Positions 1 to 5,002 of a DNA stretch of 6,571 bases are shown here, piece by piece; position 1 is the first letter of the stretch, and each line of letters begins with the position of its first letter. Source of the stretch: Roseiarcus sp. (GTDB lineage: Bacteria; Pseudomonadota; Alphaproteobacteria; Rhizobiales; Beijerinckiaceae). The stretch spans positions 1 to 6,571 of the forward strand of contig JASLHV010000480.1 of assembly GCA_030153205.1 (NCBI GenBank), written 5' to 3'. Position numbers and translations under genes: made by a program. Below the pieces are notes generated by a model. It searched no databases, was not told the DNA's origin, and worked only from the letters and a program-made list of their open reading frames with translations.

Positions 1-1292
1 AGGCCATTGCCGGCTGCGACGGCGGCGAGCTTCATTTCAATTTGCGAACTGAATTTTGCGGCGAAGCTTCGATCCTTCAGGCACTGGGGCGTCCAATCGA
101 AATCACAATGGAGTTGACCTGACTCAAATAGCTCGTTCCAGAACAGAAGGCCAAACAGGCAATGCCATAACGTGTTCTCCGCGAAGAACACCGTACAGCC
201 CTCGCGACGCATGACGGCCGCGACGCCCGCCTCGGGATTGCCCCGATAAGTATCGTCGACCGTTATCGTTCGCCCCGAGCGGAGCAGCTCGGTATGCAGC
301 CCCGTTCGCCGCCCACCGAATTTTCGCGCATAGTAGTCGGTCGCAAAAATATGTTCGCCGTCGCTGGCGGGGTCGTCAATCATTTGCCGTAGGAGTTCTT
401 CGGCATCCGCTTTATCACCGGAGGTATACAGAATACGCGCGAGGCGCTCGCGGCAATCGGCGGATGATCCCTTTCGATAAAGCTGCCGCGCCAGGTCGCG
501 ATCGCCTTTTTTCTCGAAATACTGGCCGACCTGGCAGATAGCGCGATCGCGAAGCTCCCCAGCGAAGTGACTCGGGCAGGGCGGTCCATCCAATATATCC
601 AAAATTGCGCGTTGAAAGTGGACTGGCAGCTTCGTAGAGAGCCGATCGAGAAGCTGGCTGTAGTAAAACCCCGCCCGCGCTTCCTCGCCGTCGGTAAAAC
701 GCGCGCTGAAGTTTTCCACTTTGTTGGTGCGCACGATGCCGAGGTCGCGAAGCGCGAAATTCTTCAAGTCGTCCTCGGTCTTGCCGAAATAGAGATAAAG
801 CAAGAATTCGATTGGGCGGGTGTTGGCAAGCGCCACGAACCGGTCGCCCGCGCAGAACTCCGAGGCGGTCTCGAAAGATATACTCGAAAGATAGAAGTCG
901 ATGAGCTTCGGCTTCGCCCAGGAGCTGCGCGCCTCCGCAAAGCCTGCTTCCTTGGCGCCCTTGAACAAGATGTCTTTCGGTAAGCAAGCTAGAAACCCTG
1001 CGTAGTCCTCTTCCTCGATGCGCCTCGCATAGCCACACGCCATCAAATCCCAAAGCGCTTGGCTTACGTCGGAAATTTCCGCATATCTAAAATGCGCGCG
1101 GTTGAAGATCGCACCGCGCCGATTGAGCATGCGGACGAGAAGGCATTTGGCGTCTTTCGAGAGCGCCCCGAAGGTCCAGATGAACGTTTGATGCTCATCT
1201 GCGAGGATCGAGCCGTAGGTCTTGACAACGAAGCTGACCATTTCTACGAAATGGTCGAGGTAATAATAAGTGGGCAGGACGGGCAGCTTCAT
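1..1292 (-). CDS. FAN1-like structure-specific nuclease (VRR-NUC family), C-terminus beyond left edge
   Basis: The reading frame is open for 430 codons from an ATG at 1292 to the window edge, with no stop. Residues about 8-95 (YYLDHFVEMVSF, then LLVRMLNRRGAIFNR) look like the N-terminal winged-helix part of bacterial FAN1. Residues about 245-308 (GELRDRAICQVGQYFEKKGD, then ADAEELLRQM) look like its TPR-type helical repeats. Residues 371-384 (AENTLWHCLFGLLF) match the start of the nuclease region; E372 is probably the first metal-binding glutamate. Family knowledge: FAN1 proteins are 5'-flap endonucleases and exonucleases that unhook DNA interstrand crosslinks, and bacterial members are about 550 residues long. 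The remaining PD-(D/E)xK residues would lie outside the window, so catalytic integrity cannot be judged. The start overlaps the stop of the DUF4385 gene by ATGA, with AAGG five bases before the ATG, so translation is probably coupled. Family call is confident; activity is inferred. Confidence 0.88.
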   Translation of the reverse strand, partial: MKLPVLPTYYYLDHFVEMVSFVVKTYGSILADEHQTFIWTFGALSKDAKCLLVRMLNRRGAIFNRAHFRYAEISDVSQALWDLMACGYARRIEEEDYAGFLACLPKDILFKGAKEAGFAEARSSWAKPKLIDFYLSSISFETASEFCAGDRFVALANTRPIEFLLYLYFGKTEDDLKNFALRDLGIVRTNKVENFSARFTDGEEARAGFYYSQLLDRLSTKLPVHFQRAILDILDGPPCPSHFAGELRDRAICQVGQYFEKKGDRDLARQLYRKGSSADCRERLARILYTSGDKADAEELLRQMIDDPASDGEHIFATDYYARKFGGRRTGLHTELLRSGRTITVDDTYRGNPEAGVAAVMRREGCTVFFAENTLWHCLFGLLFWNELFESGQLHCDFDWTPQCLKDRSFAAKFSSQIEMKLAAVAAGNG

Positions 1293-1795
1293 CCAAACCT
1301 TGCCTTCCACGCTTGTTTTTGGGACGCGTAGTCGGGCTCTTCTTCCGCCTTTTTCCAATAGTCATAGAATATTTGTGCGCTCTCGGCTTTCAAGGGATCG
1401 CCGGCGCCGCGCTCCTTCAAAGCATATCCGTTTTCTCTGTCGTATTTGCTTCCACTTTTGTAGTTCGCATAGCGGCGTGCGCGGGTGTACCCCATCTGCA
1501 GGAATTTGCGCGCCATGTCCGCGCCGACAAATTCGCCGTGGGCGAGATATGCCTTGAACATCTTGAAAATTCTTGCAGCGCTGCGTGTCGCGATCTCAGG
1601 TGTCTTGAAACGCCAATAGGGCGTAAGTTCGCCCTTATAGGGCTCGCAAATAAGTACGCCCTGTTCCCCCTTGCCGACGCGATAGAGTTTTGGCCGGGCC
1701 CGATAGTTGATACCGGCCTTCCAAGGGTATGAGGCTTTATCGAAGTCGAGATAAGACGGTTTGGCGCGGGTTTTCTTTGAGACGCCCGAATCCAT
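1289..1795 (-). CDS. DUF4385 family protein
   Basis: A 168-residue protein of unknown function. The body (about residues 14-155) carries the features I associate with DUF4385: YRARPKLYRVGKGEQGVL near residues 31-48, EPYKGELTPYWRFKTPEIA at 51-69, and MARKFLQMGYTRARRYANYK at 94-113. It then has a KAES...IFYDYW segment. The protein is basic and soluble, with no signal peptide or membrane segment. Members occur in bacteria and in T4-like phages, and I know of no assigned biochemical role. The frame stays open upstream to 2080, but that extension is low-complexity and arginine-rich. It also crosses a promoter (TTGACA at 1830-1825), so the ATG at 1795 is the supported start. There is no Shine-Dalgarno because the transcript should begin at or next to the start codon. 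The gene overlaps FAN1 by four bases and is the first gene of that unit. Confidence 0.88.
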   Translation of the reverse strand: MDSGVSKKTRAKPSYLDFDKASYPWKAGINYRARPKLYRVGKGEQGVLICEPYKGELTPYWRFKTPEIATRSAARIFKMFKAYLAHGEFVGADMARKFLQMGYTRARRYANYKSGSKYDRENGYALKERGAGDPLKAESAQIFYDYWKKAEEEPDYASQKQAWKARFG

Positions 1796-1830
1796 TGTTC
1801 TATTTTTGTTCCATCGCGCCGATTTGTCAA
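1796..1830 (-). promoter_or_regulatory. Sigma-70-type promoter for DUF4385-FAN1, predicted leaderless
   Basis: On the minus strand a perfect TTGACA (1830-1825) is followed by a 17-base spacer and AAAAAT (1807-1802; four of six match TATAAT). Only six bases separate this -10 from the ATG at 1795. Transcription starting six to eight bases after the -10 would begin at or within a base or two of the start codon, giving a leaderless mRNA. No Shine-Dalgarno is present, which fits. Confidence 0.55.
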
Positions 1831-1972
1831 GCTGGCGTCCCGACGAAGCGCAAAACCGCGGCGGAAGCCGTGCCCCAGATTGCAGGCGACGCGGTAGATT
1901 TCGTGAGTGAAGCAAGCGTCGCACGGAAGCCGGCCACTTCCGCGACGCGCCGAAGTCTCGGACGCCGACTAC

Positions 1973-2011
1973 AAAAAAAAGACCTTCGCCGAGTAAATGA
2001 AATACGGCGAA
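1973..2011 (-). terminator. Intrinsic terminator after the XRE/membrane-protein genes
   Basis: On the minus strand TTCGCCG (2011-2005) pairs perfectly with CGGCGAA (1991-1985) across a 13-base AT-rich loop. GGTC and a run of eight T (1980-1973) follow. The stem is short and the loop long, but the T run is strong. It lies 48 bases after the stop of the 38-residue membrane protein and upstream of the DUF4385 promoter, where a unit boundary is expected. Confidence 0.5.
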
Positions 2012-2052
2012 CAACGTCGAAAAGCTAAGGGAGACGGGATGCGGCTGGTGAA

Positions 2053-2069
2053 GCCATCTCAAAGATGGC
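2053..2069. repeat. Small perfect hairpin overlapping a stop codon
   Basis: GCCATCT and AGATGGC form a seven-base perfect inverted repeat with a three-base loop. The TGA of the 38-residue membrane protein (2061-2059) lies at the loop. There is no T run on either strand, so it is not an intrinsic terminator by itself. It could stabilise the mRNA 3' end or be chance. Confidence 0.3.
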
Positions 2070-2175
2070 GATCCGCCCACAACAAGGCGATCATGACCAG
2101 AACCCCTACGACCGCAATGACGAGCGCGCGCGGTACTTGTAATTCCTTACGCCGTGTCGGCAGATTGGTCGGCAT
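2059..2175 (-). CDS. 38-residue single-pass membrane protein
   Basis: A short ORF reads MPTNLPTRRKELQVPRA, then a hydrophobic stretch (LVIAVVGVLVMIALLW, residues 18-33), and ends ADRHL. A basic N-terminus (RRK, then R16) ahead of one helix predicts N-terminus inside, with a very short tail outside. The start is ATG with a weak GAGCGGA eight bases upstream. It begins 24 bases after the stop of the XRE regulator on the same strand, and a plausible terminator follows it, so the two are probably co-transcribed. I do not recognise a family. Such mini-proteins can modulate membrane complexes or act as toxins, but nothing here decides that. The clean basic-plus-hydrophobic layout and operon position are the evidence that it is real. 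Confidence 0.55.
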   Translation of the reverse strand: MPTNLPTRRKELQVPRALVIAVVGVLVMIALLWADRHL

Positions 2176-2199
2176 TGAATTGTCCGCTCACTTCAAGTT

Positions 2200-2436
2200 T
2201 TAGTCGTTAGAGGCGCCGCCCTTCAGCTTTGGTTTGCCAATTGAGAAAACCACGCCATGCGCCTCTAATGTCGTACGTAACATTTCGATTGTGGTTTTGC
2301 GCGTATTGCGGCTTGCCGTCTCGAAACGCGCAATGGTCACCGACGAAATTCCAGCCCTGGCTGCTAGATCACCTTGTGTCCATCCGAGCAAGGCGCGGGC
2401 TTCTTTGACCTGAGAGGGAGTGACGGTTCGGGGCAC
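2200..2436 (-). CDS. Short XRE-family helix-turn-helix regulator
   Basis: A 78-residue protein that is almost entirely one HTH_XRE (Cro/C1) domain. VKEARALLGWTQGDLAARAG (residues 10-29) gives helices one and two, and ISSVTIARFETASR (30-43) gives the recognition helix and following turn. The tail TTIEMLRTTLEAHGVVFSIG is typical of short alphaproteobacterial XRE proteins. It should bind DNA as a dimer in the cytoplasm; targets are unknown and may include its own operon. The start is GTG at 2436, because an in-frame TGA lies two codons upstream and no alternative start follows nearby; GGTG five bases before it is a weak ribosome site. It sits 48 bases behind the 81-residue gene and 24 bases ahead of the mini membrane protein, suggesting one unit. 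It has no obvious toxin partner of known type. Confidence 0.85.
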   Translation of the reverse strand: MPRTVTPSQVKEARALLGWTQGDLAARAGISSVTIARFETASRNTRKTTIEMLRTTLEAHGVVFSIGKPKLKGGASND

Positions 2437-2484
2437 GATTCACCGAAACGCTGCAATCTCAGGCGGCCGCTCGGCGGTTTTCTA

Positions 2485-2730
2485 TTAGGCTCGGCCAGCT
2501 TGATCGATTTTCCCCTGCAGTTCACCGCGCTCGTGGTCGCGGGCGAGCTGAGAAAGGGAATGGTCGTGCAGGGTCGATAACACCTCCGAGAGCTTTTGCT
2601 GATCGTCGTAGCCTTTCGCAAAGCCAGGCCCGTATATCTTTCGTAATGTTCCAATCAAAGTATTGCCGTGCTTCCGCGAGATTTCGCCATCCTTGTCCCG
2701 ATGGCGCTTGTCGAGGCCAGGCTGTTCCAT
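2485..2730 (-). CDS. Conserved alphaproteobacterial small protein, function unknown
   Basis: An 81-residue hydrophilic protein. The segment DGEISRKHGNTLIGTLRKIY (14-33), then GPGFAKGYDDQQKLSEVLS, resembles small hypothetical proteins I recall from Rhizobiales, where DGEISRKHGNTLIxTLRKIYG is the most constant part. A second helical segment (LSEVLSTLHDHSLSQLARDH) follows. There is no cysteine, signal peptide or membrane helix. The start is well supported: GGAGGA sits six bases before the ATG. The stop is a tandem TAA TAG. No function is known to me. As the first gene of a minus-strand run with the XRE regulator and the mini membrane protein, it may share their promoter. I saw no convincing promoter in the bases directly upstream. 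Confidence 0.78.
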   Translation of the reverse strand: MEQPGLDKRHRDKDGEISRKHGNTLIGTLRKIYGPGFAKGYDDQQKLSEVLSTLHDHSLSQLARDHERGELQGKIDQAGRA

Positions 2731-2790
2731 GAGGTCTCCTCCGCTTGGGCGATCGAAGCGATAAAAAGACGATGGACAGGCAATGTTCCA

Positions 2791-3081
2791 TCAACACGAA
2801 AAATCGACCCGCCCCCGCAGGCGGGCCGAGTCTTCGCGCGGCTCTGCAGGCGCAGCAAGCACCGCGCGCCCCAAGTTGAAGGCAGCGCGATAAAGTCGGC
2901 CCCAGGGGGAGGCTGACCATCGCGGCACCTGCAAAGGCTCGCAAGTGCGCGCCTTGCGGGCTCTATCATAAATCTCCGGGCGCGTGGTCGCTTTATCAAA
3001 TGATGCGCCCGGCGAAAAACATTGCGTTGAGAATGAACTCCGACGCGAAGAACAGTCCGGGAACACATTACAATCTCCCAA
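2791..3081 (-). pseudogene. Possible decayed paralogue of the right-edge hypothetical protein
   Basis: Reading from a TTG, the frame encodes 96 residues. It contains GASFDKATTRPEIYDRARKA and later PREDSARLRG. These recall GASFDPETVALL...LDEAWDA and GERDPVRL, in the same order, in the intact protein at 6339-6571. The matched GASFD codons share 15 identical bases. Between the two motifs the sequence is low in similarity, has a different length, and is rich in arginine, proline and serine. The frame ends by reading through the terminator at 2799-2827. A decayed copy, a divergent real gene or coincidence all remain possible. Confidence 0.25.
2799..2827 (-). terminator. Intrinsic terminator with no recognised gene upstream
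   Basis: On the minus strand GGCCCGCC (2827-2820), the loop TGCGGG, and GGCGGGTC (2813-2806) form an eight-pair GC-rich stem with one G-U pair. GA and five T (2803-2799) follow. It would end transcription arriving from about 3100, ahead of the separately started 81-residue gene. Confidence 0.5.
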
Positions 3082-3157
3082 ATAGTACCCCTCTCTATTG
3101 ACTCAGGCAGCCTTCCGGCCAGATTCGCGTTAACGTTTGCGTTTTAGGAGTTCTGCG

Positions 3158-4027
3158 TTGCCCGCGGGTCGTCCCTATTGGAAGGGCTATATTAAGCTGG
3201 CCCTCGTTTCTTGTCCCATCGCCGTCTATACGGCGTCGTCCTCCAGCGAGCGCGTCGCGTTCCGGCAGATAAACAGAATCACCGGCAATCGCCTGCGGCA
3301 ACAACTCGTCGACGAAGAGACGCGCGAGCCCGTCGATGCGACTGACAAAGGTCGCGGCTACGAGATCGGGAAGAACCAATACCTTTTGATCGAGGACGAG
3401 GAGCTTGAGAAAGTCGAAATCGAGAGCAACCACACTATCGAGATCGATTCCTTCGTCCCGCGCTCCGAGATTGACGAGCGATTTTTCGACAGCCCGTATT
3501 ACATCGCCCCGAACGAGAAGGTCGGCGTCGAAGCCTTCGCCGTGATCCGCGAGGCGATGCGGGATAAGTCTATGGCTGCGCTTGGGCGGGTCGTTCTATC
3601 GAAGCGGGAACGCGTTATCGCGCTCCAGCCTTGGGAGAAGGGGCTTCTCGGCACGACGCTCCGCTATCCCTACGAGATCCGTCCGGCGAAGGACTACTTC
3701 GACGACATACCCGACGTGAAGATTGACAAGGAGATGCTCTCTCTCGCCGAGCATATTCTAAAGAGCAAGGAGAACCACTTCGATCCGACGAGCTTCGTCG
3801 ACCGCTACGAGAACGCTGTGGTCGAGATGCTAAAGAAGAAGCGCGAGGGGATGCCGGTTCCCGAGGCAAAGCCGTTCGCCCGTCCCGCGAACGTCGTCAA
3901 TCTTATGGACGCCCTTCGCGCGAGTATCGCGGGAGAGCAGGCAGCCTCCAAGCCGGCCAAGCCTTCTAAGCCGAGAAGCGCAATGCCTGCGGCGACAGCG
4001 GCGAAGCGGAAGAAGAAGCTAGGGTAG
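3158..4027 (+). CDS. ku: Ku, DNA-end-binding protein of bacterial non-homologous end joining
   Basis: A 289-residue protein with the standard bacterial Ku opening, RPYWKGYIKLALVSCPIAVY, right after the start. The Ku beta-barrel core covers about residues 5-200; ERFFDSPYYIAP (residues 113-124) and ALQPWEKGLLGTTLRYPYEI lie within it. Ku homodimers thread onto double-strand ends and recruit the ligase LigD, which is not in this window. The C-terminus (about 257-289) is rich in lysine, proline and alanine and ends KRKKKLG; such tails help DNA threading and contacts with LigD in other bacteria. The start is TTG at 3158, seven bases after TAGGAG (3145-3150). An earlier in-frame TTG at 3137 would put the ribosome site inside the gene and add residues not typical of Ku. 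A 62-residue gene follows after 14 bases. Confidence 0.95.
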   Translation: MPAGRPYWKGYIKLALVSCPIAVYTASSSSERVAFRQINRITGNRLRQQLVDEETREPVDATDKGRGYEIGKNQYLLIEDEELEKVEIESNHTIEIDSFVPRSEIDERFFDSPYYIAPNEKVGVEAFAVIREAMRDKSMAALGRVVLSKRERVIALQPWEKGLLGTTLRYPYEIRPAKDYFDDIPDVKIDKEMLSLAEHILKSKENHFDPTSFVDRYENAVVEMLKKKREGMPVPEAKPFARPANVVNLMDALRASIAGEQAASKPAKPSKPRSAMPAATAAKRKKKLG

Positions 4028-4041
4028 AGGGCAAAATTCGG

Positions 4042-4230
4042 ATGGAACGCGAATACGAAACCTTCCTCCGTCACGACAAGCCTAAAGGCGAGCGGTATTG
4101 CTGCGGACGCTGGCGTGTCGTGATCGACGATGAGGAAGGCTCTGTCGCCTTGGTTTGCAACGAATGCGGCGAGCGAAAAGAGCTAGTCGACGTGAGAGGC
4201 GAAGCCGGGCTTCAGTTCAACAGCGATTGA
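4042..4230 (+). CDS. Small cysteine-rich protein downstream of ku
   Basis: A 62-residue protein with four cysteines arranged as CC (20-21, in ERYCCGRW) and CxxC (39-42, in LVCNECGER). The spacing suggests a small zinc ribbon or knuckle, with a predicted strand WRVVIDD between the pairs. The N-terminus is charged (MEREYETFLRHDKPKG), and there is no signal peptide or membrane helix. I do not recognise a named family. The gene starts 14 bases after the ku stop, on the same strand. Its ribosome site is poor (GAGGG overlapping the ku stop, ten bases before the ATG), so it probably depends on ku translation. A role alongside Ku in end joining is a guess from position only. A metal-binding structural protein is the safer description. 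Confidence 0.65.
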   Translation: MEREYETFLRHDKPKGERYCCGRWRVVIDDEEGSVALVCNECGERKELVDVRGEAGLQFNSD

Positions 4231-4266
4231 CGCTCCGATATCGCGTCGGTCCCGCCGGCCTTCCAA

Positions 4267-4620
4267 TTACGCGGTCATCGCGCGCAATTGCTCTATAATA
4301 CGGATCGGCTGATAAGGCTTGCCAAGAAAGACGCTACCATACGGTAAGTCTCTCGCCTCGACCATTCGGCGTCCTGAAGTGACGATGATCTTGATGCTTG
4401 CTGAACGACTGCGAGCGTAATGAGCCAGCGCCAGTCCATCAAGCGCGCCCGGCATCTCGATATCGGTGAAAAGGACGCGAATGTCCGTGCATTCCTTGAG
4501 CAATTTGAGGGCTTGGTCGGCATCGCCCGCTTCGTAAACCCGGAATCCGGCCTCCTCGATTGTCGTAGCCGCATCAAGGCGGACGAGCGCTTCGTCCTCG
4601 ACGATAAGAACCGCCACCAT
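4267..4620 (-). CDS. Orphan single-domain response regulator (CheY-like receiver)
   Basis: A 117-residue receiver domain with no output domain. The acidic pocket is E8-D9 (LIVEDEALVRLD), the phosphoacceptor is D53 (VLFTDIEMPG), the switch residues are T81-S82 (KIIVTSGR) and the conserved lysine is K101 (FLGKPYQP). All catalytic residues are present, so it should be phosphorylated by a histidine kinase or phosphotransferase. None lies in the window. Such stand-alone receivers act through protein contacts in the cytoplasm. The start at 4620 gives the usual receiver N-terminus (MVAVLIVEDE). The frame remains open to ATG codons at 4638 and 4731, but those add a tail atypical of receivers and lack a clear ribosome site. 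It converges on the ku unit and diverges from the Crp/Fnr gene. Confidence 0.88.
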   Translation of the reverse strand: MVAVLIVEDEALVRLDAATTIEEAGFRVYEAGDADQALKLLKECTDIRVLFTDIEMPGALDGLALAHYARSRSASIKIIVTSGRRMVEARDLPYGSVFLGKPYQPIRIIEQLRAMTA

Positions 4621-4762
4621 TTGACCTGAGGGAAGCATGGATTCGCGCCAGTCGCAGGAGAGTGCGTCACGGGCCGCTAGCCTTGCTTCGGCTAATTCGC
4701 GAAGCGTGACGGGTCGCCTCGCGCCGACCATCGAGGGTCGGTCCAGGTCAATGCTTGAACGC

Positions 4763-4782
4763 TATGTGGGGTTCCCGACATA
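4763..4782. repeat. Imperfect 20-base dyad upstream of the response regulator
   Basis: TATGTGGGG, then TT, then CCCGACATA form an inverted repeat matching at eight of nine positions. Its right arm TCCCGACATA (4773-4782) recurs inverted and perfect as TATGTCGGGA at 4868-4877. Both lie between divergent regulator genes, so these could be operator half-sites. No binding protein can be named. Confidence 0.35.
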
Positions 4783-4867
4783 AGCAAATCTCTTCACGCC
4801 AAACGCACTGGCCATCAAAAGCGCGCCTTTCAAGCGCTAACTGCGATATGGTCGGTCGAGGCTTCCC

Positions 4868-4899
4868 TATGTCGGGAGTCCGACCGACAAGGTCCTTGT
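4868..4899. repeat. Two adjacent dyads upstream of the Crp/Fnr gene
   Basis: GTCGG-GAGT-CCGAC (4871-4884) is a perfect five-base inverted repeat, and its left side overlaps the TATGTCGGGA copy at 4868-4877. Three bases later ACAAGG-T-CCTTGT (4887-4899) is a perfect six-base dyad. Neither is followed by a T run, so regulatory sites are more likely than terminators. Confidence 0.35.
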
Positions 4900-5002
4900 T
4901 GAACAGCTAGGAACACTAAACCGGCCTCCGTAGGGCGTCTCGGAACGCTCATTTATCCATGCGGTCTCCGCAGCTCGGCCGATCGAGCGAAGGAATCGTG
5001 TG

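Larger units (their letters stand above)
2731..3157. other. 427-base gap between divergent genes, no confident gene
   Basis: This stretch separates the minus-strand 81-residue gene from ku. It holds the upstream signals of both, a minus-strand terminator at 2799-2827, and several weak ORFs. The best of these, 2791-3081 on the minus strand from TTG, carries a GASFD motif like the protein at the right edge of the window but otherwise looks degenerate. A good GGGAGA ribosome-site-like sequence precedes an ATG at 3068 on the minus strand, yet that frame does not encode a recognisable protein. TTGACT at 3098-3103 is a weak candidate -35 for ku, without a good -10. Confidence 0.5.

Noticed and set aside
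567..983. 138-residue plus-strand ORF, and neighbouring plus-strand ORFs at 1059-1331 and 1313-1732
   Set aside because: They are antisense to the FAN1 and DUF4385 genes and show no family similarity; they arise from codon bias of the real genes.
415..1053. 212-residue minus-strand ORF
   Set aside because: It is another frame of the FAN1-like gene. Its translation is arginine-, glycine- and serine-rich with no family features, while the FAN1 frame is clearly conserved.
1796..2080. 95-residue N-terminal extension of the DUF4385 frame
   Set aside because: It runs through the TTGACA promoter and the terminator at 1973-2011, has low-complexity basic sequence, and is not part of the family.
2466..2489. 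CCGC-TCG-GCGG followed by TTTTCTATT as a plus-strand terminator
   Set aside because: The stem is only four pairs and no plus-strand gene lies upstream of it.
2655..3068. 137-residue minus-strand ORF with a good GGGAGA before its ATG
   Set aside because: The translation is not protein-like, and its end overlaps the well-supported 81-residue gene in another frame.
3137..3157. Upstream TTG start for ku
   Set aside because: It would place the Shine-Dalgarno TAGGAG inside the coding sequence and add residues not found in Ku proteins.
4942..4966. EcfG-type general stress promoter (GGAAC, 16 bases, then GGTC) ahead of the Crp/Fnr gene
   Set aside because: The -10 half matches the CGTT consensus at only two positions. 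Other GGAAC sites near 2785, 3059 and 4911 also lack a proper -10 at the right distance.
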